Shown here: positions 33,478-47,700 of the stretch, in pieces
Position numbering within the stretch: the first letter of the stretch is position 1
Layout of the letters: each line of letters begins with the position of its first letter
From: Metridium senile
Lineage: Eukaryota > Cnidaria > Anthozoa > Actiniaria > Metridiidae
Reading direction: 5' to 3'
NCBI GenBank assembly: GCA_949775045.1
Contig: OX459100.1
Location: forward strand, 11,852,086-11,916,085
Length of the DNA: 64,000 nucleotides
Notes under the pieces: generated by a model
The model's database searches: none
What the model saw: only the letters and a program-made list of their open reading frames with translations
What the model was told of the DNA's origin: nothing
Program-made: the position numbers and the translations under genes

Positions 33478-33611
33478 CTTATTAACTGAGCTTGGTCGGT
33501 CTGTACAGGAGAATCTTAGCTTGACCTTGGTCGGGTTCTCATTGCGTTCGGTCTGTTCTTTCCGACTTCACCCGAGATTCTCCTGTACAGACCTCCCGCT
33601 CGGTTAATAAA
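33478..33611. mobile_element. Foldback hairpin, about 134 bp
   Basis: TATTAACTGAGCTTGGTCGG, TCTGTACAGGAGAATCT and their inverses (AGATTCTCCTGTACAGA, CCCGCTCGGTTAATA) flank a short centre. Confidence 0.65.
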
Positions 33612-33645
33612 ATTGTATTATTTTACTGAAAAAAGGGCCTATGTT

Positions 33646-33804
33646 ATAAAAGAAATGGTCGATAATTAGCGTGCGTATATCCAGTTCTGAAAGCACTCTG
33701 GTAGCTAGAGTCGCACTCGGCTAAAGCCTCGTGCGACTCTTACGCTACCATCGTGCTTCCAGAACTGGATATACGCACGCTAGTTATCGACCATTCCTTT
33801 ATTA
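33646..33804. mobile_element. Foldback hairpin, about 159 bp
   Basis: AATGGTCGATAATTAGCGTG and CGTATATCCAGTTCTG at the left are inverted at the right as CAGAACTGGATATACG and CACGCTAGTTATCGACCATT. Pairing continues through GGTAGC and GAGTCGCAC near the centre. Confidence 0.75.
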
Positions 33805-33948
33805 GTACTATTTATGTTGCACACTTTTAATGTTTATACTCTAGTGAGTAAATATCATCTGCTTGAGGTTAAGCGATGTCTAGATTTGTTTGTTAGTCAA
33901 TAAATCCTTCATTATTAGATTACAAACATTAAAAGCGTGCAACATAAT

Positions 33949-34264
33949 CCCGGGGGGGGGGGGGGGGGGGCTTCCTTGTAAAAGGGGGCGGGGGTCCTCG
34001 TCGGAAATTCTGAAAATTCTAATTTAATTTCGAGATGATGGGCGTGGCAGTGATGAAATTTCACCCCTAAGAGGGACCAGAAAGGGGATTAAAATAAAAA
34101 TCAATCTTTGAAAAAAAAAATTGTTGCTGATATTATACCCTAAAAGGGACCACAAAACTCAGCCGGTGGACATTTTTGTCATTATAACTATAACACTGAT
34201 TTCAAACGTACCCTAAAAGGGACGACGAAGACCCCCGCCCCCTTTTATAAGGGAGTCCCCCCGG
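33949..34264. mobile_element. hAT-like MITE (316 bp, 8-bp TSD)
   Basis: A left arm with a long G run, then CTTCCTTGTAAAAGGGGGCG and GGGGTCCTCGTC, is matched inversely by GACGAAGACCCCCGCCCCCT and TTATAAGGGAGTCCCCCCGG. AACATAAT is duplicated outside (33941-33948, 34265-34272). The interior reiterates CCTAAAAGGGACCA-like words. The G run is probably expanded from the GGGGGG of the intact end. Confidence 0.85.
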
Positions 34265-34511
34265 AACATAATTAGTGCTACATAGTGATATTTTATGCTA
34301 ATTCTAATGTTTTCGATTGTTTCATTAGCACTATTTAGTACAAATTAGTACTACAGTATATTATATGCACACTACGACAAAAATCATAAAAACATGTTAT
34401 TGACAACAAAGTCGATCATTTCATTAGCTTGCAAGCTACATTGATCCATATAGCTTTGAATTGAGGCATTCTCCATTTGTATTTGCTATATTCTCAACCA
34501 AAAAAAATTAT

Positions 34512-35040
34512 AAAGAATTAAAGTAATATTTTCGTGATAGAGTGCAAATAGAGTGCAAATAACATACCCGTGAAACATCAGTAATACTATTAAGTGCAAT
34601 TTTATGTTAATTCTTTTGTTTTCTTTTGTTGAATTACCACTATTTTGTACTAATTAGTACTACTTGTTTCACGGGTATAGAGTGGTTTTCATTAACCCGT
34701 GAAACAAAGTGTAATAGGGAAAGAGTAATAAAGTGTATTAATGTGTAATAGTGCTATTGAACAAATGATTATAAAACACAAAGTTAAAGTTAAAGTGTAA
34801 TAAAGTGTAATAAAGCATATTACGCTAAAGTGTGTTTTACGGGTTAATGAAAACCACTCTATTATTTGTAGACTACTCTAAAACCGTGAAACAAATAGTA
34901 CTAATTAGTACTAATTAGTGTTAATAAAACAATAGAAAACAGTAGAATTAGCATAAAATTGCACTAAATAGTCACATATATTAGGTATAGTATTTTCACT
35001 CTATTTGCACTCTATCATGAAAATATTACTTTAATTCTTT
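34512..35040. mobile_element. Outer foldback with MITE-A nested inside
   Basis: AAAGAATTAAAGTAATATTT and AGAGTGCAAATAGAGTG at the left are inverted at the right as CACTCTATTTGCACTCT and AAATATTACTTTAATTCTTT. Interior arms share CCGTGAAAC and AATTAGTACTA. The centre is interrupted by MITE-A copy 2. A related fragment lies at about 34265-34360. Confidence 0.7.
34678..34861. mobile_element. MITE-A copy 2 (184 bp, TA target)
   Basis: The same TIRs and length as the copy at 6478-6661. The interiors agree closely (AAAGTGTAATAGGGAAAGAG, TGTAATAGTGCTATTGAACA), with one short indel exchange near the middle. Nested within the outer foldback. Confidence 0.85.
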
Positions 35041-35175
35041 TTAATTTATTTCTCTAACATTTCCCAGAATATAATTTTGTAGTTTTGAAGGTAGTGGAAG
35101 CTTTGTACATTTTTGGCCTATATCAAGCGATTTGATTGGATGGCTGAGAATTCTCAGGAAAATTGAGTTGGTCAT

Positions 35176-35752
<577 letters not shown>

Positions 35753-35759
35753 CAGATCA

Positions 35760-37312
35760 CTATAGATTACAATAACGAAAATCAATATTTACAGCTATTT
35801 ACAATGATAAGCATAAAAAAAAAATCCGTATGTAACTTATTTTTATATCTTTTAATTATTTTAATGATTGTGATTAAAGTGGCTGTCGTGATGAAATCCA
35901 CAGGAAAATACTAGTGAAAAGTCTTTTTCACTGATGGTCTATCTGACATCAGTTATCGACAGTGGTTTTAACATTATTTTTCTCTTTTAAACAATAAATT
36001 TATTTTTGCACGAAACTATTTAATTATAAAGTTTATTCTTCGATTTTTGTTTGTTTTGATTGGATTTGAAAAGCGACTGAAAAACAGAATTATGTAATAA
36101 GTGATCAGAATAAAATCGAAGTAATAAATCAGTTTCAATATTTTCTTGGATTGAAGGAAAACTATATATTAAATACTTTTGATCCTAAAAGTTGATTTTA
36201 TTTTTTTATTTAATATATGTTTTGACTTGCTGTCACTTGTTTTGTTCGTCTAGTAACTAAAATATCTCTTATTCAGCTGGTTTAAAAACAATACATATAT
36301 CCCAAACACACGCATCGTACTCACCAACAAAAAATATTCCCAATTCGGCAATGATGAGAAGATATCTCTGTTACGTACCACAAAGTTTCAATTTTCTTCA
36401 CTTCTAGATTTCTTCTCCTTTTCTTTTCGATATGTATTTCTTATATCGCGTAATCCTTGAAAATAAATAGTAAGTAGTGCTTTTATTCCTGTGAAAGTAA
36501 TTCATTATTAAATATTTTAACCCAAAATAGCTCAGTACAGTGTGGATTTTACCACTAATAAATTACCTTATCTTGCGTGAGTTTAGGCTTGAAAAGAAGA
36601 GAATTTGTGCTCCCCGAAATCAGTCTTTTCGAGGTATTTCAAGCAGGTTCTGTTTTTCGAGGAGAAATTGCGTCGAAATGTTTCTCGGCAGGTTACCGGT
36701 GAAATAGCCCAGTTTGACTGAGCCTAATCGGTATCGTAGCCGTCCAATCATAATTAACGTCCTAAACATGTGGTTAAACTCTTACTGAAACACTACAAAA
36801 ATTCAGGGTTTTTGGTTGCGTAAGACGCTCTCCTGGTCCGAGAGCGGTTTTTATGATTAATTATAAGATATTGTTTATCAGTGAATAAAATGTGTTTCAA
36901 TTTTCCGTGTCATTACCATTAATTTTTCAGCTTTGTTTCTTTCATATTTTTTTTTGTTTATTTTCTATCTTTCACAATCTGGCTGAAAGGTGAAACGTTT
37001 TATTTAGAATAAATGTCAAATTAAATTCAATAATGATAATTAAATATATACTTACTATGTGTTGGAAAGCTATAAATTCCAGCTCTTTCAGTTTCCTATT
37101 TATCTATCTTTTTTAAAGTCACAATCAAATCCATTTAGCTAACGTCCAATTCAAGTATCCTTGATTTACAATATCTTAAATCTAGAGATAAAAACAAAAT
37201 TATGAATAATAAGATGTTTTTTTTATAAAAATCATTAATTTTGCATTTTGTCATGACGTACTTTGGGTTACCTGTGTCATACCCATTCCCCCTCGTATAT
37301 CTCTAAAACAAA
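35760..37312. other. AT-rich region upstream of WDR89
   Basis: No gene or clear TIR element seen. The sequence just before the WDR89 start has no obvious TATA box at a convincing distance; the core promoter cannot be placed. Confidence 0.45.
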
Positions 37313-40300
37313 ATGGCGGATGAGTTGGAAAGTTTGGTGCAAGACTTTCGTCTTCTTAAATGTTCATCTTTGCTGCCTGTTAAGGATCTAAATGAACCGG
37401 TTTACATTACTCATGCTACTGTAGGGTAAGTGTGTGAATTATTTCGCACAAAAAGGCGAAATCACCATTGCAAATTGTGGTGTTTACATCATCGTTTCAA
37501 TCTTTCTAATTATTGTCTAATTTTCAAACAAATCCTTATATGGTCAAAAATCGTCTATGATTCTTCACCGATTTTTCTTCTAGGCAAGAAACGAAAGCTT
37601 TGGCAACCGGAGGTAAGGAATCGTTTGTTTGAATACTCAATTTTAGGCAGGTTTTGTCAATTGAGAAGGTAGTTGTTTATATATGTCTGTTAATTTCAAT
37701 TTGGCGGGAAATTGTGTTTCACAACCGGATATTGTAAATGTGGAGTTTTAATTGTATATAAAAGTGCAACTATTATTCAGGATTTTACTGGTGTTAGATG
37801 TATTGATACAGGGTTCGAAATTCCCTAACATCAACTCGCAAAATGCGAGTTAAATTTTGAATTTGCTGATAGAAATTGAATAAACTCGCATTTTTGTGCG
37901 AGTTCACTTTTCTTTGGTAATTTGTGAGAAATGCTACTCTTACCAGGTGGATTGAGATCTATTTTATGTTTATTTGTTTGTTTTCCTTGTTTGAACAAGA
38001 TGGTGAAGTTGTCACGAAAATGTGTTGTGGGACGTGTGATATTATTTACACCTAATTCTTTAATATTTAAATCAATATAAACAAAAAATAAAAACTTGTG
38101 GGTGTTAAGTTTTGCTTGTAGGTCTCAAATCCACTAGCATTTTTTATCTTGTTACTTTAAAAATGAATTTTGAACCCTGTGATAATTTAGCTTAGGAGTA
38201 GTATTCTTGCTTGTTATTGTTTGTTATATCGTTAAAAACATATTTGTACATTGCATTGTTATAGTGTCACAATGAACAATGAAATTAACATTTATTATTT
38301 CAAAATTCAATCAAACATTAAAGCTAGTGTCAGTTTCAAAATTTATATAACTTAATAATAGAGCTATTTGGCTAATGCATTGCACTATGTATGTTTCAAC
38401 CAAATTCAAATCTTTTTGGAATAGGATTCTTTGTCTCATGCTTGTATTTCAAAATTACGTAGCAATTAATTTTAGGGAAACAAGTTCTTTTTTCCAAAGG
38501 CTTTGAATTAAGTAGAAACATACATAGAAACATGTTAGCCGATTATGTTCCCATCATCGTCATTATGTATCCATCCTTGCCATAGCCCCTTTAGCCACCC
38601 TTGTTCATTCCCAGGTTGAGCATCTTGTTATGATCTGGTAAGATTATCCAAGATCTTACTAAAACCTTGGCAAGTAAATTTCTTGTAAGGATCTTCCAAG
38701 GAAGATCTTAATTAAATCTGTGCAGAAACTTGAAAGTTCATGCAAGCTCTCCCAGATTGAGGGTTACATCTCATTGCAAAGATCTTGTAAGATCATGCCT
38801 AGATCCTGGTAAGATGTTCAACCTGGATTCACATGAGTGTTGCCCAGGATGCATCACGTGGAGGTGGGGTTGGACTTTTACATCCCACTCATAATTGTAC
38901 TCTGATATAATTAAATATCAAAATACTAGTGTACTCACTAGTTTCCATTTATACTCTGATATGCTCAAGTTTTCGTAGTAATCATAGTACAAGTGTTTTA
39001 ATTCCATTGTACTATTCCATTGTACTATTACTACGATTTATCTCGACATTGCTGATTCACAGACCATACTCAAGTTTGTTGTTGTGTTTTACTTACAGAA
39101 ACTAGTGGTATTGTAAGGATATGTGAACTTGAAAACATGACCGAGCAGAAGGTCATAATGGGTAGGTAAATTATTGTTTTACCTCCAAATATAGGAGTTA
39201 ATTTAGTGTGATTGATAATATGCTGAAGCACATTTCTTATTGCATGAAATGTATGTAAAGTACTGCAACATATCTTGAGTGACAATGACTGTTTATATTT
39301 ACATTTAATAATCGTTTTTGAAAATAGAATCTTAAAACATGGAATATCCAATAGGTGTATTATTTTTTTAGTTTTGGCTTTCTAGTCTGATGTATTAAAT
39401 GTATTAATGAATAATAAATTCAATTACAAAATGAACATGTTCTATATTATACCTAGCCCACAAGGAAAGTGTAACTGGACTAGAGTTTTCAAAAACAAAT
39501 GAAAATCTACTGTGGACAACATCGTCAACCTACCCAGTACTGAGGTGAGTAAATGAAACCATAGGGTATAAAACCTTCTTTGAAATAACTGATAACAATC
39601 AGATGTCATATGTTATTTTGATCTTAAAATAGAAATATAGAAAAATAAGTAATATATACAAATATGAGCAGCTGATCTGTATGCCGTATACAATGGCAAG
39701 TATTCAACGTTGAACATTAGTTCTTTAATATTTTACTAGAATTGTCAAGATAAAAGTTAATCTGGTCAAGTTAAAACTTATGCAAATCAGGACGATTTTG
39801 TACCTAAAATATAACCTTCTTCGTGGACGTGATTTCATTTGTCAAATTCTCATTAATTGTTTATGAATCTAATAAGCAGAGATATAAGTATGTTAGGGAG
39901 TTATAGCAGGGATTCAATTATTATTTGATAATATTCATGGGGCACCATTTCATTATCTATGTATGTTATTTTGTTTGAAAAAAGCAGTGTCCCTTAAAAA
40001 GGTTTTTTTTCGTGACCCGTGATCGGGCATTATAATTTCCCATTATCCGAGAATTCAAGAAATAATTTCTCGTGATTTGTGCACAGCACTTGTCCCGTGA
40101 CTCGTGAAAAGCTAAAATAATTGTTGGATATTCGGGAATCAATTGGTGATGTGAATTTTCAGAATTTTTTTAAATGGAAAACAAACAGACAAATATCATG
40201 GGCATGCTGACGCGTCAAACATGATCAAAAAAGTAAATGATAAAACATAACGTTATACTCAGATTACATCTGAGTCACTAAAGTCAATATGGCGGGGCAT

Positions 40301-41663
40301 ATGTGTACGGAGGGTGAATTAATCAATTTTAATTAATTATTTGCTATCTTTTTTCTCGTGATTCGGAAATGGGGATTTTGTTCTTCGTGATTCGTGATTG
40401 TGCGATTTTATTTTTCGGGATTTGTGCGACGTACCCCCCCTGGACGCTCCTGCTTAAATAATGTCTCTGCCATTAATATAATAAATAAATTAAAAAATAT
40501 ATATTTGAACAAAGTCATGGAATTGTTTCACAGTTGCTGGGATTTACGAGACAGTTGTAGCAGGCCTGTACAGAAACTAGCAAGTAAGTCTACAAGCATT
40601 TCAATATCTACATGTAACAGTTTCCCATTTAAATCTGTACTTATGCAAATTGTGTTGGTGTGTGCTAAACACACAGATCAACCAATCAGAGTATATTATT
40701 TCTGAAGTGAACTTCTTTGATTGGTTGATCTGTGTGTTTAGCACACAACAATAAAATTTGCATAAATACAGATTTAAATGGGAAAGTACAGAATTAAATG
40801 GGAACCTGTTATGTATAACATTGCTTTCTTGTACACAGGGCTCCTTAGAGAGGGGCATAATGAGCAGTTCAAAACTGCACAAAAAATCAAATAAAACCGC
40901 AAAGCTACATCAAAATTTACTAGCAATCTGCAAGCATAATTAATGATATAAAACAACAAAACAGTTGAAAGTGAAAGGATCTCAATGATAATTTTTCACC
41001 ATTCACCACATCCACACATAAAGAAGAAACCGCAAACCACTCAATTTTGTAAAACCGCGCAATCATATTAATAAATTAAAAAAAACATCAATAACTTGAA
41101 ACCGCATTACAGCATAACCACAAACCCTTACACCCACTTCTCATAGCTGAATGGGCTACCCTGATTAAATGAAGTCCACTTAATATGTTATATATATATA
41201 TATTAACAGGTTCCCATTTAAATCTGTACTTTCCCATTTAAATCTGTACTTATGTACTGTGTTGATGTGTGCTAAACACACAGATCAACCAATCAGAGTA
41301 TATTATTTCTGAAGTGAACTTCTCTGATTGGTTGATCTGTGTTTAGCACACATCAACACAGTTTGCATAAGTACAGATTTAAATGGGAAAGTACAGATTT
41401 AAATGGGAATCTGTTAATATATATATATTGATCTTCAAGTTTATTGTTGTGTAATTAATGGGCTGCCCTGATTAATTTCCACTGAACCAATGGTATTTAT
41501 ATTGATCTTAAAGTTTATTGTGGTGTAATTAAAGTGATCTCTTTTTTTCAGGTCCAAATTCTTCAGCTTATACATGCTGTGGGGTTGGTTGTGATGGGGA
41601 TATTGTTGCTGGGGCAACAGAGCCAAGTGGTGATGATGTGTGTTTATATGTTTGGTAGGTTTT

Positions 41664-41738
<75 letters not shown>

Positions 41739-44700
41739 GTCATTTAATCAATCAATCAATTAGTCATTCAATCAATCAATTAGTCATTCAATCAATCAAT
41801 CATTCAATCAACCAATCAACCAATTAGTCATTCAATCAATCAATCAATTAGTCATTCATTCAATCAATCAATCATTCAATGTGTATATTTATCTATTTAA
41901 GTATACAATTTGTGTTCACAAACAGTTGCAAAAACAAATAGACATGATCTCCCCTACAAGGCTCACCCATTCATCCAATGTCCTAAAAATATCAAATATA
42001 AACCTAAATCTCTTAAAGAATAGTTGTTGTGAAAGTATACATAGAGTGACTGTAAGATACACTTGAAACAAGACAGACAAACCAATCAAGCATTTGTTTG
42101 CTCTATCGATCAATTGATCTATCAATAAATAAATTAAGCAAACAAGCAGTCAATGAATTATTCATTCACCAATCAAACAAACAATTTTTCAATCTGTACA
42201 AGTTTTAATGTTTTTATTTGTTTATCAGGGATGTCCGTAGTCCAAAACCATTTTTTACAAGTATTTTTACAGATTCACATAAAGAAGATATAACACAGGT
42301 GAATATCCCAGTGATTTACTCAAATTTACATTTCTGGTTTTATTGAGTTCCTTCGTTTGTCGTCTTTATTTGATAGATTAAATTTCATCCGACTAGATCA
42401 AAACAGATGGCATCTTGTTCAACTGTAAGTGTTCATTTTTTATTTGGTACCATTATCATCATCATCGTTATATGCATGGTTATCACAGTACCATCACCAT
42501 AATCAGAAGCATTATCTTTATCTACGTCATTGATCATTATCATCAGCATCATCACTATCAAAATCTTTATAAACATCAGCAGCATTGTCTTCATCATCAT
42601 CATCATCATTATAATTATGCATGATTATCACAGCACTATCAACATCATCAGAAGCATTATAATTATCTTCATCATTGATCATTTCATCGGTCTCTATCAA
42701 CATCAGCATCATCAGCATCATCTCTATCAACATCATTATCATCAGCGTCATCATCATTGTTATCATCATTATGCACATGATTATCACAACACCATCAAAA
42801 TCATCTTCACCAGCACCAGCACCAGCACCATCATCATCATCATCATCATTGATAATCATCATGTTATTTTATTGGCATCATCTCATTAACTGGTATGTTT
42901 TATAGGATGGATTAGTATGTTTATATGATGTCTCACACACTGAAGAAGAGGATGCACTGCAATTTGTGCTCAACTCAGGATCATCTGTGGTATATTAAAA
43001 TGTTTGCCTACTTAAGTGTAACGAGCATCACCACTACCCTTTTAATTTATTATCCTTGTCGTTATCCTTAGAGCAGATTTCGTATGACAATGCAAAGCTC
43101 ACGCCAGGAGCGAGGTCAAGGCACGACAAAAAAAAAATGTTCTGCAGACATCACAGTCGCAGCAAGGCACCCACATGGCACTGAACCTTTCACAGTCATT
43201 TACCACCACCATCACTATCGTCACTACATCCACCACCATTTTCACTACAACCTTTCTCATCATTATCTTCACCACCACCACCACCACCACCACCAGCAGT
43301 ATCATTATCATAAGGATTGCTATATCCTTATCATCATTAACTCCTTGAGAATGGCTAGTCAGAATAGTATACTAAATAGAACAGAATCATTATTAGCATC
43401 ACCATCAATATTATCTTTTTTTCAACATCATCCATTCACTGTTGTTTTTGTTTGTTAGGGTCAAATTGGTTTCTATGGAGATAACTTTAAGAAACTTTAT
43501 TGTATAACCCATATTGAGACACTACAGTTATGGGATATTGACAAGGTAGAAACAAGCAACAGAAATATTAAAGTAAATGAATTATTCATTCAATATATAT
43601 ATATAAATATTCACAACCATCACTCCCCTGTGGGGCTCTTCTGTGAGGTTCACTCACACTAGTGAGGGCACAGGGAGCCCGGCTTTTTGTTGTTTCTTTT
43701 CATTTTTTTTCTCTCTCTTTATTTACGCTAATAATACGCTATATTATGTTTGCATCGGGATTCCTGTGGTATGAAACAGTTCCGACGTACCGTTTAACAT
43801 GATGATGTAATTAACAGTAACTCGATAGGAGGATAAACTCTCATTAACGGTAACTAGCGAGTGCGTTACAGATAAGAGTATAATCCTCCTATCGAGTTAC
43901 TGTTAATTGCATCAATACGTCGGAACTGTCTCATATCACAGGAATCCCGATGCAAACATAATATAGCGTATTATTAGGGTAAATAAAGAGAGAGAAAAAA
44001 GAAAAGAAACGACAAAAAGCCGGGCTCCCTGTGGTGAGGGCTAAGTGGCCGTTCATTATTTACAGGGGAGGGAGATGCTAGTGCAATGCAAAGGGGTCTG
44101 TGTGCAAGTGCAAACAAAATGCACCAGCCACAACCATCCATCCCCTCAATCAGCCCAACACCACCCCTCCCTGTAAATAAAAATCCTAATGAAGTATTAT
44201 TAATACGTATCAAAGAATTGCCTATTGTATTGTTACAATCTCAACGTATAAAAAAAGAAAGAAATCTTGCGTGCTATTGTCAGATTTTGACGTGTGATAT
44301 TTTTCCATCCGGAGTTTGTTCGATTGAAATAATTAACTACAGCGACGGTCAACAACTAGTAGACGGTCAACATTTGATATCTCAGTAATTCGGTTCTTGA
44401 ACATAGTTGTGCAATCAGTAATTCGGTTCTTGAACATAGTTGTGCAAGATGAGATTGCAAACTAAATGTTCCATGTCAGCATAAAATTCTTTCATTCGAC
44501 GTGAAAAGGAATTTTAGCATCAAAACAAACGCATGCGCAGACAAAATCTCTACATGCTCAGCAATGTGATAATCTAAATTATTATTGATTTTCTTTAACA
44601 GGCATCTTTACTTGGTCATCATTCAGATATCAGAAATTCCAACAGAGTAAGTTGAAAATTTACACATAAAATAGAAAACATGTCCGTGTGTGCTGTGTGC

Positions 44701-47700
44701 AGCTATAAAGCATGCAGGGGGTGTCAGAACATGAGAGAAGTGTTAAGAGAAGCACAATGCAAAGCGGAGTAGTACTCAACGCTTGTTGAGTATTCTGACA
44801 ATCCCCAAGGGCTTTATAACTGCATACAGCACTGCAAGCAAGTTTTCTATTTCTTTCATAAAATACAAATTGATCAACATGCAAATGTGCATGCTGTGTG
44901 CTCTCATAAAGCACGCACCTTAACCAATCAGAATACGTGATTTCAAATAGTTATTTTATAATACTTTTTAAGACATACTTTTTATTAAAAATGAAGCAAA
45001 TAGTACTAATTAGTACTAAATAGTGATATAATTATAAAAACAACAGCAAAAAAAGGATTTGTATAGGAAATCGAACGATCTTGAGTTTTTGTAATTGATA
45101 GGTACGACTGATGTATTGAAAGTTTTCAAAATTGGACGAGCATTTTAGGCGATATCTTTCAAAACATGACAATTATCTTATCTATTAATTGCAAATTGTA
45201 TGAGAAGATCGTGCCATTATTTTATTTATAATATACTGAAAAACTAATCGGTACTCTGCAGAGTACAATTTACAATTTAATTGTACTCCTCCTGTCCAAT
45301 CAGAATCAAGTTATTTTGTACAGTGTATTATAAACATCGCACAGAATCCTATTGTCTTTTTGGACATTTACTTACGGCCCGTAAATTATTCAAAATAGAC
45401 ATAATTTGAATAAATTATCGACATTGATAGTTCTGATTGGTTGTTTAAATGACTGATTAGATGAAGTTCTGAACGGTTTACAAAATAATAATTTCACTTG
45501 TCCGACTTAAGCCGATTTATTACCGAGAACAAAGGGAGTAGGATTACTTAATTAGAGTTATTACAAATTGCAGCTTAACTTATTACACCGCATAACTTAA
45601 AATTGCACATTGGGATTTGAACGTCAGTCGCAAGAGCCTTAGATAATGAGCTCAAATATTCAGCTTAAAAAAGAGAAGCTTGTAAAAAAGGTTTTTGTAG
45701 AAGTAAAGAGTGCAAAATGTTGCTTGGATTATGATGTTAATTTTGCACCCCCTACCTAAGTTTAACCTGTTATTAAAACCCACAAATTACAGTTGGAATA
45801 TTGGCTCCCCACAAAAAATGCTGATTTTTGACAAATTTGAACTCAAAAAAGAGAAGCTTAGTTATTGACATTATTAAACATTTGATAGTGCAAACTTTTA
45901 GTCAACATTTCATCTTTGATTTGCACCCCCAACCTAACTGAGATCACTTTTTAAAAACTTTTAAAATGTATTTTATTACACGAAGTTGAGCAATTTTGAC
46001 CTGTTTTCTTTGTAAATTACCTCATTAAATATTCTTTGCCTGATTGAACTTCGCGCTCAAACAGCAGAAAAGACCCGGATGTGTCCGGGCATTCTGTGCG
46101 ATGGTATAAATTAGTACTATTTGGTACAAGTTATTGTTGACAGGTTTAATAGGTTTGTATTTCTTCTTGTTTAATTCCACAGGGAACCCAATCAGTTGAA
46201 TACTTAATAGATTGTTTTTATCATCCATCACTGAACAAGCTTTATTTAGTCACTGGCAAACACAGGTATTCATTGAAAAATATGTAATGTATTAGATTAA
46301 CATAACACCATAAACATCTAACATCTTTGCCTGCGTTGCAAATAACGTGACCCCCCTCAATATTGCCGACCCCCCCCCCCCCCCCCCCCATACACTAATA
46401 AATGAAAGCGCCCTAAGAGAAGCTAGGTTTGATCAACATGCAAATGAGCGTGCTGTGCTCTCATAAGGCATGCAGCTCAACCAACAAATAAGCATGACAA
46501 TCAAAAAATGCAAGCAGAAATATGTATTTTTGGAATGTTTTATTGCTATAAATATACAAATCAAGCGAAGCTATTTGGAATCAAAATGACAGAGGTTTGT
46601 ATGTGTTCAGTGAACTGTTTCCTTGCTAGCCTCGTTGTGGTGTTTTTCACACTTTTGAACTCATAACTTCTCAAGAATTTAATATTTTTGTCTCAAACTT
46701 TGTACCTTTGTTGATGTCATTCTAAACTATAATTTGATGTAGTGGTGAATTTCAATATAAATTTAAAGTGGTAAAATGCTTGTTTGAAATTCTGTCTCGT
46801 TTGTGTACCATGTGATTGCTTCTGGCCAATCATTTTGCTCAAAATTGGTCATGTGGTACAAAAAAAAAACACCCCCAAGGCCAAATTTTTTCAACGGACA
46901 TTTACAGTGCGAATCGCAAAACCGTAGGCACCCAGAAATATTTTAGAAATCGTTTAATGTTCGTTGAACAACTCAAAAACAACTCTAACTACAAAAAGTT
47001 TATCATACTACACATCAGTCAAACTTCTTGCGGTGATATAGTTGTTTCTGAGTTGTTCAACGAACAAAAAACGATTTCTAAAATATTTCTAGGTGCCCAC
47101 GGTTTTGTGATTCGCACTGTAACCACTCTAGTGATTTTGATAGTAAAAGAATAAGATAATGAAGTGATGGCCATATTGGCATTCAGTCCATAACTGTTAT
47201 TCTATACCTGTCTATCAGTAGCTAAACCTATATATAAATTCGTAATCTTCAATAGTCTCAAAAATGATACAGTAACGTTTTTAAGAACTTCCTCTTTATA
47301 AGCAGCCACCCTGCACTAATATTTTGTTAACCAAGGGTGACCACTAAAATAATGATTTAATAAAGTTAATCTCATGAAAGGGCTGACAGTGGTACTTGAA
47401 ACATAATAACGACACAAATTGAAAGTAAACTTTAAGGTCGTGTAATAGTCAAGAGTAGTGTGTAGCAATCACCCAATAGAATGTAAAAAAAAAAATAGAT
47501 ATTTCAAATGGTAAGCCATGGATCTACTGTCACCCCTTTAAGTGGTTCTCCTTATTAAGCAGGCTGCAAGTTTGCACTATGAGGGGCCGAACATTTAATT
47601 TTTGAGGGGGAGGGGGGGGGGGATGATTTCAGATCAGCAAGAAAACGTTTTTCCAAAGTTTTGGATGACAGGATAGTTTTTTTCCTTCTCAATGCTCTGC

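Noticed and set aside
42415..42905. His/Ile/Asp-rich frames in the CAT repeat region
   Set aside because: Simple-sequence artefacts inside WDR89 intron 8.
46816..47154. 112-codon plus frame
   Set aside because: It spans a mariner-like MITE, both TIRs being read as protein.
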